Source: Syntrophus sp. (in: bacteria) (GTDB taxonomy: Bacteria > Desulfobacterota > Syntrophia > Syntrophales > UBA8958). Taken from it: 57,794 nt of DNA. The position numbers were made by a program, and so were the translations under genes. Of the stretch, positions 43,657-53,211 are shown piece by piece (positions within the stretch are counted from its first letter, which is position 1; each line of letters opens with the position of its first letter). The DNA is taken from NCBI GenBank assembly GCA_025355725.1, contig JANXZC010000034.1, positions 1 to 57,794 of the forward strand, in the 5' to 3' direction. The notes under the pieces were generated by a model. The model saw nothing but the letters and a program-made list of their open reading frames with translations. It was not told the DNA's origin and did no database searches.

Positions 43657-44703
43657 CTAAAACCAGCACTTGTAGGTCCAGGCCGATTCCTTCATATCCT
43701 GCAGATCATTCTTCAACATAAGGTAGAGGCTGGCATTCTGAATGGCCAGCCCTCCCTGGTAGGCAAGTGCCGTGACGAGTTCGATTTCGTCCTCCGAAAA
43801 AACCTTCTTCATGCTGCTGTAAAGGCGCAGGACGCCAATGACATCCTCCTTGGCCTTTATCGGTACACAGAGGATAGAGACAATGCCTTCTTCCTTTTTC
43901 TCCTGCTTATATTGAACACCCTTGTCCGTATATGCGTCGATTATGGCAACGGGTTTGCCCTTGAGGGCTACGGCAATGCTTTTTTCCGCTGATATTGGAC
44001 CTTTTTTCAGATACTTCTCACTTAGACCGTAACTTGCCACCAGTTGCAGAACCGTCTTTTCATCATTAAGCAGGCGGATCGAAGCGGCCTTCACACCCAG
44101 GGACTTGGCCACATCTTCCGTCAGGATCTGGAGAATAGCCTTGATATCGAGACTCGAGGCGATATTTGCCGCCAGATTCAGGAAAAGCCTGGTATTACTC
44201 CGGAGTTTCTCAACCAAACGGGCATTTTCAATGGCCAGGCCCCCCTGTTCCGCCAGGACACGGAGAAACTCGATCTCTTCCTTGTCAAATTCCCTGATTT
44301 TTGAGGTATACATGGAGAGCACGCCGATGAGCTCGCCCTTGACCTTGGCCGGGACGACAAGGATGGAACCGATACCTTCAGCCTTTTTTTTATCCAGATT
44401 GTTCAGGCGCGGATCTGTCGTCGCATCGTGGTAATAGATGAAGCCGTCCTTCAGCAGGGTCGGGGCAATCTTGTCGGCATGTCCATAACCTGCGTGTAGA
44501 TAATGCTGCGATAATCCCTTTTGCGCGACTACCGTATAGTTTTCCTTTCCCTCGTCAACCAGAAACAGGCAGACCGCCTTCACCTTCATGGTATCCAGGG
44601 CGCTATCCACGATCAACTGGAACAGGACTTCCATGTCCTTGGTTGTCCCAAATGTTTCACTGATTTTTCTGATGGTCCTGAAATAGCTTTGTTTTTCCGC
44701 CAT
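43657..44703 (-). CDS. Protein with two GAF domains
   Basis: A 348-residue protein of two tandem GAF domains at about residues 18-165 and 185-330. Both end with the same kind of segment: LRVLAEQGGLAIENARLVEK and VTALAYQGGLAIQNASLYLM. Each domain has a IGVLxxY strand (GELIGVLSMYTSK, EDVIGVLRLYSSM). No kinase, cyclase or DNA-binding domain is present, so it is a pure sensor. It starts 15 bp after the PhaC stop and is probably cotranscribed with PhaEC, hinting that a small ligand or redox signal is linked to PHA metabolism; that is inference. Confidence 0.88.
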   Translation of the reverse strand: MAEKQSYFRTIRKISETFGTTKDMEVLFQLIVDSALDTMKVKAVCLFLVDEGKENYTVVAQKGLSQHYLHAGYGHADKIAPTLLKDGFIYYHDATTDPRLNNLDKKKAEGIGSILVVPAKVKGELIGVLSMYTSKIREFDKEEIEFLRVLAEQGGLAIENARLVEKLRSNTRLFLNLAANIASSLDIKAILQILTEDVAKSLGVKAASIRLLNDEKTVLQLVASYGLSEKYLKKGPISAEKSIAVALKGKPVAIIDAYTDKGVQYKQEKKEEGIVSILCVPIKAKEDVIGVLRLYSSMKKVFSEDEIELVTALAYQGGLAIQNASLYLMLKNDLQDMKESAWTYKCWF

Positions 44704-44718
44704 GGTTTTGTCCCCCTC

Positions 44719-45996
44719 CTATATCGTTTCCTGAATGACCTGCGTTAAGGACGGCTTGATGGTTTGTTCTTTCCGCGTGGGTCTTGGCCTTTCGGACCTT
44801 TGCCTTGCGGTTCGTACGGGCTTTTTCTCTGCCGCCGGACGGGAAGGCCTTTTTAATCGTGAGGCTGGGGATGGCTGCTCCCCTATTGCTTCACTAACCA
44901 CGGCAACGGGCCTCTGCTCCCCGTCCCGCTCCCGCAGCCACCTGATGATCTTGGGGGCAAATTCCCGCTGGCACTTGGAGCTGACATAAATTCCGATATG
45001 CCCGGTGTCCAGGCTGACATCCTCGGTGTCGGAACTGCCGACACATTTTGTCAGCATATTGCAGGCCTCCGGGGGAACGAGGTGATCGTACATTCCATAG
45101 TAATTCAACAGGGGCATGGTGATTTTCTTCAGATCAACGCGGCGTCCCCCGATCTCAAGCTTGTTCTGGATCAGGAGGTTCTTTTTGTAGAAATCATTGG
45201 CAAACTGGCGGAAAGTTTCCCCGGGAACATCGGGACTGTCGAAAATCCATTTCTCCATGCGGACGAAATTCTCCACAAAGGACTTACTCCCCATGCTCTC
45301 GAAGAACCCCACATATTTGTCGATCATGAGCCGGGCCGGATTCAGCATCAGAAAACCGAGATTCATCACATCGCCGGGGAGGTTGCCGAAGGTGTCAATG
45401 ATCTTGTCCGTGTCGATGGCCCGCATCCAGATATGGAGGAGGCCCTTGTCCGTATCGAAGTTGGTCGGAGTCACCGTGGTAATGAGATTTTTGATCTTTT
45501 CCGGATGGAGGGCGGAATAGATCACACAGAACGTGCCTCCCATGCAGATCCCCATGAGATTAATCTGGGGGGCGCCAGTCTTTTCGAGGATGTAATCCAC
45601 GATATTGTCCATGTACCCGTTGATATGGTCGTCAATGGTGACGAAACGGTCCTGTCTGGTCGGATAGCCCCAGTCGATCATGTAGAGATCGATGCCGCCA
45701 TTGAGAAAGGTCTGGACGACGCTCCGGTCGGGCTGCAGATCCAGCATCGTTTCCCGGTTGATGAGGGCGTAGGTCACCAGGAGGGGAGTTTTCATGGTTA
45801 CATCGCCGGGGGTGCGGTAATGTTTCAGCTTAACCCGGTCCTCTTCATAGACCACATCATAGGGCGTCGTGGCCATAGCGGTTTCAAGGGGGCCAAGGAG
45901 CACCTCGGAGGCCTTGGTCGCCGTATCCTGAGCTTTCTCGGCTTCCGCAGCAATATTGGCCAAAATCAGGTCCAGGGAAATCTTCTGTTGGTCCAT
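44719..45996 (-). CDS. phaC: Class III PHA synthase catalytic subunit
   Basis: A 425-residue PhaC. The lipase-like box is GICMGG with nucleophile Cys151; the Asp and His of the triad are seen in YYGMYDHLVPPEA and LDTGHIGIYVSSK. It polymerises (R)-3-hydroxyacyl-CoA with PhaE. Class III enzymes end near residue 355; here a further 65 or so residues form a basic, Pro/Arg-rich tail (RLKRPSRPAAEKKPVRTARQ). The ATG at 45996 has GAGG eight bases upstream, in a leader similar to that of the phaE gene. It follows phaE by 33 bp. Confidence 0.95.
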   Translation of the reverse strand: MDQQKISLDLILANIAAEAEKAQDTATKASEVLLGPLETAMATTPYDVVYEEDRVKLKHYRTPGDVTMKTPLLVTYALINRETMLDLQPDRSVVQTFLNGGIDLYMIDWGYPTRQDRFVTIDDHINGYMDNIVDYILEKTGAPQINLMGICMGGTFCVIYSALHPEKIKNLITTVTPTNFDTDKGLLHIWMRAIDTDKIIDTFGNLPGDVMNLGFLMLNPARLMIDKYVGFFESMGSKSFVENFVRMEKWIFDSPDVPGETFRQFANDFYKKNLLIQNKLEIGGRRVDLKKITMPLLNYYGMYDHLVPPEACNMLTKCVGSSDTEDVSLDTGHIGIYVSSKCQREFAPKIIRWLRERDGEQRPVAVVSEAIGEQPSPASRLKRPSRPAAEKKPVRTARQRSERPRPTRKEQTIKPSLTQVIQETI

Positions 45997-46029
45997 AATA
46001 TCCACCTCTTTTTTAACCAGTTAAGCTGA

Positions 46030-46938
46030 TTATGCTGCCTGCGACTTATCTTTTTGGGCGAGTTTTTTTTCCAGCACCTTTATCCTCTTTTTCATCAGGT
46101 AAAGGTCCTTGTAGATATTATCCATATCCTTGTTGGTAGGAATCGGAAGACCTTGCAGTAAGTCCTGAAGTACATCATTTTTAGCCCCGACATAGACTTC
46201 CATCTGTTTGATCAGCTCTTCCATGGCGGCAAGATATTCGGGTGATTTGAATAGATTCATGTAATGCCCCTCGAGAATTTTGATCCAGAGGTTGTAATAG
46301 TCTTTTGCCTTGTCGGGGGCATTTCCCTCTTTGGAGAGGTCCTCTATCTTGTCCTGGAAGACCTTCATTGATTTTTCCATGGGCAGGTAGATGAGATAAA
46401 GGAATTCGGAAAGGGTCGGTTTGAGGATGTTGGCCTGGTCCAGCAGATGATTTAACCTTTCCTGGTAATAACGGGTCAATCCTAACTGGGGAATCTTGAA
46501 ATATTGACTGAATTCCTCCTCATAAATTTCCCGCCAGGCCTTGAAGATACCCTGATCCAGATTCTCGAACTGATAGGCCTCGGTTTTATGGCCGATCTTC
46601 CCGGCTTTTTCCGCGACCTTTTTCTGGAGACGCGCCGATGCTTCCCAACCCGCTTTGGATATTTTCATGAAAAATTCCGGCAGGGTGTTGAGACCCTTGA
46701 GAATAGCATCGGCCATCTGGGGATCATTGAGGGCGGACGAGGCGGACTGCATACGCTTCAGCGTTGCTTCCATGGATTCGGTATAGCGATTTTTCTTGCC
46801 CTCCTGATCGGGGGGGACAAAGTCTGCCGCCGCTCCGGGATCTCCCTTGATCATTGAGGTCCAGAAACCCGTGGAGGCCTTCATCCACTCCTGCATCATG
46901 GCATCCATATTGTCTTTTCCCGATTTATTATCTTCCAT
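46030..46938 (-). CDS. phaE: Class III PHA synthase subunit PhaE
   Basis: A 302-residue PhaE, of typical length. The N-terminus has MDAMMQEWMKASTGFWTSMI, the centre FENLDQGIFKAWREIYEEEF and GLTRYYQERLNHLLDQANIL, and the C-terminus a coiled segment (DMDNIYKDLYLMKKRIKVLE). It activates PhaC encoded directly downstream. The ATG at 46938 is chosen from the GAGG site. A sigma70-like promoter and a palindrome lie 88-133 bp upstream. Confidence 0.93.
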   Translation of the reverse strand: MEDNKSGKDNMDAMMQEWMKASTGFWTSMIKGDPGAAADFVPPDQEGKKNRYTESMEATLKRMQSASSALNDPQMADAILKGLNTLPEFFMKISKAGWEASARLQKKVAEKAGKIGHKTEAYQFENLDQGIFKAWREIYEEEFSQYFKIPQLGLTRYYQERLNHLLDQANILKPTLSEFLYLIYLPMEKSMKVFQDKIEDLSKEGNAPDKAKDYYNLWIKILEGHYMNLFKSPEYLAAMEELIKQMEVYVGAKNDVLQDLLQGLPIPTNKDMDNIYKDLYLMKKRIKVLEKKLAQKDKSQAA

Positions 46939-47025
46939 CCGAAGCACCTCTTTTTTTATAAGAAAGCTAATGAGACTTTTTGCCTGTTAAAGATCGAGGG
47001 GTGAGACTACTGAAATACGTGTCTC

Positions 47026-47071
47026 ATGATATTATGGGCAGGCCCTTTTGTCAATAAGATGTTATCAACAT
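47026..47071 (-). promoter_or_regulatory. phaE-phaC promoter with operator-like palindrome
   Basis: On the minus strand TTGACA (47054-47049) and TATCAT (47031-47026) are 17 bases apart. ATGTT-ATC-AACAT (47059-47071) is a palindrome five bases ahead of the -35 box. The phasin promoter has GTTGCAAC in the same place, so both promoters share a GTTG/AAC motif followed by CATYTT upstream of TTGACA. PhaR is the obvious candidate to bind. Confidence 0.6.
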
Positions 47072-47130
47072 TGTTCTCGCCGTTCGCCAAAATATGTTCG
47101 CCCCAAGATTAATCGTCGTGACCGGGCACC

Positions 47131-47610
47131 TCACTCCTTGAGCAGCTCATCCCAGGGCATCCCGGGAAAGGTCTCATGGAGGGAATGATCGTCTTCCACG
47201 AGACAATATGTCAGATCGTTAAAGGTCCCCTCGGCAACCGGCCGGACCTCGCCGGGAGGGACCACGTCATCCTGGCGGCCGTGATAGAGATGGACGGGCA
47301 TGTTCAAGACCTGCCCTGCATATGATTCAAATTCATCAAGATTGATCGCCGGGGCCAGGAGGATAAGGCGTCGGACCTTTCCCGGATGCAGACAGGCGTA
47401 GATAGCTGCCATCAGGCCGCCGTAGCTGGAGCCGACAAGAATCAGCTTCTCTTTCCCCATCAGGACGGCCTCCAGTTTTTCCATCCGCGTCTCTAAATGC
47501 CCGATATAATCCTCGATGATCATTTCGGGATAACGTTCCCGGAAATATATTCCTTTCGTACCCTGGCTGGTGCTTTCCAGTCCATGAATGAAAACCCTTG
47601 TTGGCGTCAT
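47131..47610 (-). CDS. Small alpha/beta hydrolase
   Basis: A 159-residue alpha/beta hydrolase. The Ser nucleophile motif GSSYGG is preceded by an oxyanion-type start (VFIHGLESTSQG), and later residues YHGRQDDVVPP and DDHSLHE give the expected Asp and His. It resembles short YqiA/UPF0227-type esterases. Substrate unknown. The ATG at 47610 follows GAGGAGG, and the longer frame to 47778 lacks hydrolase character. It is divergent from the DUF1015 gene. Confidence 0.85.
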   Translation of the reverse strand: MTPTRVFIHGLESTSQGTKGIYFRERYPEMIIEDYIGHLETRMEKLEAVLMGKEKLILVGSSYGGLMAAIYACLHPGKVRRLILLAPAINLDEFESYAGQVLNMPVHLYHGRQDDVVPPGEVRPVAEGTFNDLTYCLVEDDHSLHETFPGMPWDELLKE

Positions 47611-47764
47611 AAGCGTCCTCCTCAGTATGTCCTTACTGTATGACAACCTGTCCGTCCGTGTCCAGCGAAGATTCCCCTCTGCATAAGCGAAGATTTCCTT
47701 CCCGTTGCTTTCAGGATGGGACTGTGGTAGAAGCCCGCCATATCCCATTTGAAAGGCTTTATCC

Positions 47765-49003
47765 ATGGCATGCATCACCCCCTTCCGGGCCCTCCGGCCT
47801 CACCGTCAATACGCGCAGGCAGTCGCCGCGCCTCCCTATGATGTCGTCAATGTCGAGGAGGCCAGGGCGCTGGTCGGCAATGACCCCTTGAGTTTTCTGC
47901 ACGTGGAAAAATCAGAGATCGACCTGCCTGAGTATCCTCATGTTGAAGAACAAGCCATCTTCCGGACCGCAAATAATAACCTCCTGAAACTAAAGGGAGA
48001 CAAGATCCTTTTCCAGGACCAGGGGCCTTGTTTCTATGTCTATTCCCAGCAGCTGGGAGGGCATCGCCAGTATGGCATCGTCACGGGGGCCAGCGTCCGG
48101 GAATATGAAACGGGACTTATCAAAAAGCACGAAAACACCCGGGCAGACAAGGAACTGGAGCGGATCAACCATGTGGATACCGTCAGCGCACAAACAGGGC
48201 CAGTTTTCATTACCTACAGAAAGAGTAACATAATCGACGGCATCGTCGCCAAGATCGCTCAGACGCCGTCGGAATACGCCTTTGTCGCCTCCGACGGCGT
48301 CGCCCATGAGGCCTGGGTCGTGTCCGATGGGGATACGATTGACCAATTGACCGCGGCCTTTGCCAAGGTTCAGACAATGTACATCGCCGACGGCCACCAC
48401 CGGGCGGCGGCGGCGGCCTCCGTCGCCCGCATGCGACGGGAGAAGGACCCTGCCCCATCGGAGACCAGGGATTATGAAACATTTCTGGCCGTTCTTTTCC
48501 CCCACGATCAGATCCGGATCATGGATTACAACCGGGCGGTCAAAGACCTGAACGGTCTCCAACCTCAGGATTTTCTGTCCCGTATTTCCAGGGATTTCGA
48601 GATTACCGACAGCTTCGCGGACCGATCGCCAAAGAGAATGCATGATTTCGGGATGTATCTCAACGGGAAGTGGCGGCGCCTCGCCTTTAGGAAAGACGGC
48701 TTGGCGGCAGGCGATCCGGTGCGCTCCCTCGATGTCTCGATCCTCCAGGAATACCTGCTGGGACCCGTGCTCGGCATTGCCGATCCCCGCACGGACAAAC
48801 GCATCGACTTCATCGGCGGCATCCGGGGAATGGAGGAACTGGAGCGTCTTGTGGATTCGGGCCGCTTTGCCGTCGCCTTTTCCCTCTGTGCCACGACGCT
48901 CTCTGAGCTTATGGACGTGGCCGACGCCGACCTGGTAATGCCCCCCAAGTCGACGTGGTTTGAACCCAAACTCCGGAGCGGCCTCTTCGTCCATCTCATT
49001 TAA
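47765..49003 (+). CDS. DUF1015 family protein
   Basis: A 412-residue DUF1015 protein. The family start is FRALRPHRQYAQAVAAPPYD, and the signature YIADGHHRAAAAASVAR lies near residues 201-217. The C-terminus has DFIGGIRGMEELERLVDSG and PPKSTWFEPKLRSGLF, also typical. DGHHR-type motifs occur in ParB/SerK-like folds, but a catalytic function for DUF1015 is not something I can establish from sequence. It is followed by a methyltransferase gene 43 bp later, which may be cotranscribed. Confidence 0.9.
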   Translation: MACITPFRALRPHRQYAQAVAAPPYDVVNVEEARALVGNDPLSFLHVEKSEIDLPEYPHVEEQAIFRTANNNLLKLKGDKILFQDQGPCFYVYSQQLGGHRQYGIVTGASVREYETGLIKKHENTRADKELERINHVDTVSAQTGPVFITYRKSNIIDGIVAKIAQTPSEYAFVASDGVAHEAWVVSDGDTIDQLTAAFAKVQTMYIADGHHRAAAAASVARMRREKDPAPSETRDYETFLAVLFPHDQIRIMDYNRAVKDLNGLQPQDFLSRISRDFEITDSFADRSPKRMHDFGMYLNGKWRRLAFRKDGLAAGDPVRSLDVSILQEYLLGPVLGIADPRTDKRIDFIGGIRGMEELERLVDSGRFAVAFSLCATTLSELMDVADADLVMPPKSTWFEPKLRSGLFVHLI

Positions 49004-49046
49004 GTCTCAATAAATAAGGGTTTATCCATATTTTCCGGAATCATTT

Positions 49047-49838
49047 ATGAACATGGAATCTGCCTGCGGCGACAATAGCCTGATCGGGGATGGGGAAACA
49101 GCGGATGACATCCTGGACGGTCGCTTCCGGGTCATCCAGAAAAAAACGGGGTATCGCTTTTCCCTGGATGCCTTGCTCCTGGCCCATTTTGTCCGCATGA
49201 AGAAAGGGGATGCCCTCCTGGACCTGGGAACGGGAAGCGCCGTGATTCCACTGCTCCTGTCCCATCGCTGGGGATGCTCCCGGGTTGCGGGGATCGAAAT
49301 CCAGCCCGAGCTTGCCGACATGGCCGGACGGACATTGGCCCTAAACGGTCTGTCCGATCAGATCGAGATTATCGAGGGCGATATCCGGTCCATAGAACAA
49401 CCCATCGCCCCCCGCTCCTTTGATGCCGTGACCTTTAACCCCCCCTACCGAAAGTTGCAATCGGGGAAGATCAATCCCCTCCCCGAGAAGGCCCAGGCCA
49501 GGCACGAGATTCACGGGTCCGTCGGGGATTTCATCCGGGTCGCCGCCTGTGCCGTGCGAGCTTCCGGGCGTATTTTTCTGATCTATCCGGCCCGCCGCCT
49601 GGCAGAGCTGATTTCCCAGATGCGCCGTTTCCAGGTAGAACCGAAGCGATTGCGGATAGTCCATTCCCGTGCCGAGTTGGAGGGGGAATTTGTTTTAATG
49701 GAGGGCATCGTCGCTGGCGGCGAGGAATTGGCGGTCTTGCCGCCCCTGATCATCTATGAAGAGAACGGCGTCTATACCCCGGCGATGCAAGAAGTTTTCA
49801 GCGACCTTTGCGTCGCTGCAGAAACCGGCGCCGGCTGA
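49047..49838 (+). CDS. TrmN6-type N6-adenine RNA methyltransferase
   Basis: A 263-residue S-adenosylmethionine enzyme. Motif I is LLDLGTGSAVIPLLL, and the catalytic N6-adenine motif is NPPYRK. The start region GYRFSLDALLLAHFV matches TrmN6 (tRNA1Val A37) proteins. Close relatives methylate other RNAs, so the substrate is probable rather than certain. Its stop overlaps the convergent DciA-like gene by 41 bp. Confidence 0.9.
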   Translation: MNMESACGDNSLIGDGETADDILDGRFRVIQKKTGYRFSLDALLLAHFVRMKKGDALLDLGTGSAVIPLLLSHRWGCSRVAGIEIQPELADMAGRTLALNGLSDQIEIIEGDIRSIEQPIAPRSFDAVTFNPPYRKLQSGKINPLPEKAQARHEIHGSVGDFIRVAACAVRASGRIFLIYPARRLAELISQMRRFQVEPKRLRIVHSRAELEGEFVLMEGIVAGGEELAVLPPLIIYEENGVYTPAMQEVFSDLCVAAETGAG

Positions 49839-50307
49839 TTTCCCTGATCATTACCCGCTGCAGGATATCCTTCAGCTCCGGATCGTTGATGGCAGCGAGG
49901 CTTTCCGCCATGAGGCGTTCATCCCGCTCCTTGAGGAAAGACACCCATGTGGACAAAGGAACGACGGCAGCGTTTTCGGCATGGTTTGCCGGGACCTCGC
50001 CAATGGAAAAATTCAGTTTCTCGACGGTTCCTTCTCCATAGAGGCTGTTGAATTTCTGGATGATATCTTTCTTCAGGAACTGAAGCTGGTGCATCCAGAC
50101 CGAAGAGGCCACCTTGACGGAAAGGACGCCTCTCCTGATCTGCTCCGGCAGGGTCTGGGCGGCAATCTGGGGACCCACTGCTTCACTCCAGACCCGGCGC
50201 AGGGATGTGCTTGCCCCGGCAACAGGAATCCCCTGTTTTTTCATGATCTTCTGAAGAACATCAGCTATGGGCAGGGGTTTGAATTGGGGGCGTCGGCGCG
50301 GGGGCAT
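49798..50307 (-). CDS. DUF721/DciA-like protein
   Basis: A 169-residue DUF721 protein with the family segment LRRVWSEAVGPQIAAQTLPE and KVASSVWMHQLQFLKKDIIQ. DciA proteins with this domain load the replicative helicase DnaB at the origin in bacteria lacking DnaC; the domain match suggests but does not prove that role. The C-terminal third is charged and helical. It overlaps the methyltransferase gene tail to tail. Confidence 0.8.
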   Translation of the reverse strand: MPPRRRPQFKPLPIADVLQKIMKKQGIPVAGASTSLRRVWSEAVGPQIAAQTLPEQIRRGVLSVKVASSVWMHQLQFLKKDIIQKFNSLYGEGTVEKLNFSIGEVPANHAENAAVVPLSTWVSFLKERDERLMAESLAAINDPELKDILQRVMIREISRRRFLQRRKGR

Positions 50308-50374
50308 ACCTTTTTACCTTATCTACAGTTCTCAGGATGGGGTTGCGTATTTTGTCCGTTCACGGTAGCATTAA

Positions 50375-50767
<393 letters not shown>

Positions 50768-51298
50768 TCAGAGGATCTTTCTCAGTTCCTTCACAAAGAC
50801 TTCATAGGTCTCGCGGCCAAAGAGGACGAAACGGACCAGTTCGATATCTTCGTGCTCCCCCAGGTAATCCACCGCCGTCTTCAGGGCGATATGGGCGGCC
50901 TCGGCCAGGGGGTAACTGTAGACCCCCGCGCTGATGGCGGGAAAGGCGATGCTCTTTAGTTTTCTGGCGGAAGCGAGCTTCAGACTCTCCAGATAGGCGC
51001 TCCGCAACAGGTTGGCCTCCCCTCTCCCCCCTCCCTGGTAGACCGGTCCGACGGTGTGGATAACGTACTTCGCCTTCAGGGCGCCTCCGGAGGTGATAAC
51101 CGCCTGACCGGTGGGACAACCGCCGATCTTCCGGCATTCCTCCATGATGGACGGCCCCCCGGCCTCATGGATTGCCCCATCCACCCCCGCCCCCCCGGCC
51201 AGGCCGGAGTTGGCGGCATTGACGATAACATCCGTCTCCTCCCGGGTAATATCCCCCTGCACCAGCGACAGCATCCCTTTGTTGACCTTCACGTCCAT
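50768..51298 (-). CDS. Macro-domain ADP-ribosyl hydrolase
   Basis: A 176-residue macro-domain protein of the O-acetyl-ADP-ribose deacetylase type. Landmarks are GDITREETDVIVNAANSGLA, GAGVDGAIHEAGG (ribose and phosphate contacts) and FPAISAGVYSYPLAEAA. Such proteins remove ADP-ribose from proteins or deacetylate O-acetyl-ADP-ribose. The ATG at 51298 follows GAGGAGG. It converges directly with the MoaE-like gene. Confidence 0.92.
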   Translation of the reverse strand: MDVKVNKGMLSLVQGDITREETDVIVNAANSGLAGGAGVDGAIHEAGGPSIMEECRKIGGCPTGQAVITSGGALKAKYVIHTVGPVYQGGGRGEANLLRSAYLESLKLASARKLKSIAFPAISAGVYSYPLAEAAHIALKTAVDYLGEHEDIELVRFVLFGRETYEVFVKELRKIL

Positions 51299-51468
51299 AA
51301 TTCTCACCTCCTCGTCCAAAACTACGTTAAGGGTGTTTGAGAAATTTAACCTTCTCTTCCGGCTTATGCAAGGGAAAAATCGGGCAATGTATAATTCTTC
51401 TAGACACCCAACCTTTCAGATGTTACTTAATATTCGTACCGATAATTTCGGTTAACAGGGATAATCAG

Positions 51469-53082
51469 ATGCAGGATCAACGCAAGACAAAACAGGAACT
51501 GATTGAGGAGCTGGCTTCTCTAAGACGAAAGATTGCAGAGCAGGAGCGATCGAAGCCGGCACCAACACTGGCAGAGCTCTTAATCCGCGTAAGCGAGGCA
51601 AAATACCAAAGACTCTTTGATATTGCCACAATCGGAATCTTCCAGTCATCGGCGGAAGGAAAGGTAATCACTGCCAATTCTGAATTTGCGCATCTGTTCG
51701 GCTACGAATCTCCGGAAGACGTTATTGCCTCTGTAAATGATGTCACCGTCGATATGTACGTAGATCCACAGCGCCGCGCGGAAATTGTACGCCTGATGAT
51801 GGAAAATCCAAGCTTGAGAAGCTTTGAAAACTTATATCGCCGCAAGGATGGCAGCACTTTCACGGGCAACCTGCACATATGGCCGGTCCAGGATGCAGAT
51901 GGCCGCCTGTTGACGATAGAGGGTTTCGTTGAAGACATCTCAGAGCGTAAACGGGTGGAGGAGGCGCTGCAACGGGCCCGCAATGAATTGGAACAGCGCG
52001 TCGCGGAGCGGACAGAGGAATTGGTGCGGGTTAATGAGGACCTACAGAATGAGGTTGCCGAGCACAAGCGAGCTGAGGAGGCGCTCCGGGAGAGTGAAGC
52101 GAATTATAGACGACTTTTTGACAGCTCACCATCGGTGATATACCAAATTGATTTTAGGACGGGAAAGTTTTTAAAAGCAAACGATATCGTCTGCGAATAT
52201 CTTGGCTGTAGTCAAGGAGAAATAACTTCACGATCTCCATACGACTTACTGACCGATGAAAGCAAAGTGCAATTTTTTGAACATTTAAGAAAAATGTCTT
52301 TAGGCGAGGAAGTAACAGAAAATCCGGAATACGAGGTAATGGATAAAGACGGGAGGCGATGGTGGCTCCAGTTAAGTAGCAAAAATGTTTATGATAAAGA
52401 AGGTCTTGCCGGAACCGACGTTGTTGCCCATGATATCACCGCTCGCAAGCAGGCAGAAGAAAAGCTGAATAACCGTATGGAATTTGTAACAACACTTCTC
52501 GATACCATTCCCAGCCCAGTCTTCTACAAGGATATCTCCGGAAAATACTTGGGCTGTAACCATGCCTATGAGGAGCTCATTGGCAAGTCCAGAGAAGAGA
52601 TTGTAGGTAAGGACATTTACGAGATATATCCTGCTGAATTAGCTTATTTATATGATAAAAAAGATCAGGAACTGTATGAATGCCCAGGCAGCCAAATCTA
52701 TGATGGTAGTTTTAGCGCCGCAGATGGCTCAATCAGGGACGTGATCATCAATAAGGCTACCTATACAGATGCGAGCAAGAATATTGTCGGAGTAATTGGG
52801 GTATTCATAGACATCACCGATCGCAAACAGGCCGCAGCGGCACTTGAAGAAGAACGCAGGCGACTCCAACAGTCACTGGATGAGGTCAGGACATTGCGTG
52901 GGATTGTGCCTATCTGTGCAAACTGTAAGAAAATCCGCGATGACAAGGGTTACTGGAACCAGGTGGAGAAGTATGTCAGCGAGCGCACCGATGCCGAGTT
53001 CAGCCATGGGATTTGTCCTGATTGTGCGAAAAAACTGTATCCCGAATTCTATGGAGAGAAACAAGGAGACGATAAACTCTAA
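51469..53082 (+). CDS. Three-PAS sensor with C-terminal Cys-pair domain
   Basis: A 537-residue cytoplasmic protein with no membrane segment. An N-terminal coiled coil is followed by three PAS domains at about residues 45-165, 215-330 and 335-455. A coiled linker then leads to a short Zn-ribbon-like module with CANCKKIRDDKGYW and HGICPDCAKKLYPEFY. No histidine kinase, GGDEF or other output domain is present. The final module is common at the end of PAS and receiver proteins in anaerobic deltaproteobacteria; its function is not known. No ribosome site stronger than CAGGG precedes the ATG. Confidence 0.88.
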   Translation: MQDQRKTKQELIEELASLRRKIAEQERSKPAPTLAELLIRVSEAKYQRLFDIATIGIFQSSAEGKVITANSEFAHLFGYESPEDVIASVNDVTVDMYVDPQRRAEIVRLMMENPSLRSFENLYRRKDGSTFTGNLHIWPVQDADGRLLTIEGFVEDISERKRVEEALQRARNELEQRVAERTEELVRVNEDLQNEVAEHKRAEEALRESEANYRRLFDSSPSVIYQIDFRTGKFLKANDIVCEYLGCSQGEITSRSPYDLLTDESKVQFFEHLRKMSLGEEVTENPEYEVMDKDGRRWWLQLSSKNVYDKEGLAGTDVVAHDITARKQAEEKLNNRMEFVTTLLDTIPSPVFYKDISGKYLGCNHAYEELIGKSREEIVGKDIYEIYPAELAYLYDKKDQELYECPGSQIYDGSFSAADGSIRDVIINKATYTDASKNIVGVIGVFIDITDRKQAAAALEEERRRLQQSLDEVRTLRGIVPICANCKKIRDDKGYWNQVEKYVSERTDAEFSHGICPDCAKKLYPEFYGEKQGDDKL

Positions 53083-53211
53083 GGTCAGTTCCAGTCGTGA
53101 GAACCTGTAGGGTATGCCGTGTCTTGCTCTTCCATGGAAGGTGGCATTCGGTAATAATAACGCTTATCACATGCGCGATTATAAAATGGTAGCCTCCTTG
53201 AGTTCCCGGGC

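Noticed and set aside
44998..46029. 343-codon open frame opposite phaC
   Set aside because: Antisense to a protein with a full catalytic triad, and no recognisable motif.
39303..47610. The PHA region as a horizontally acquired island
   Set aside because: No integrase, tRNA junction or clear base-composition shift is visible, and the flanking genes read as ordinary chromosomal genes.
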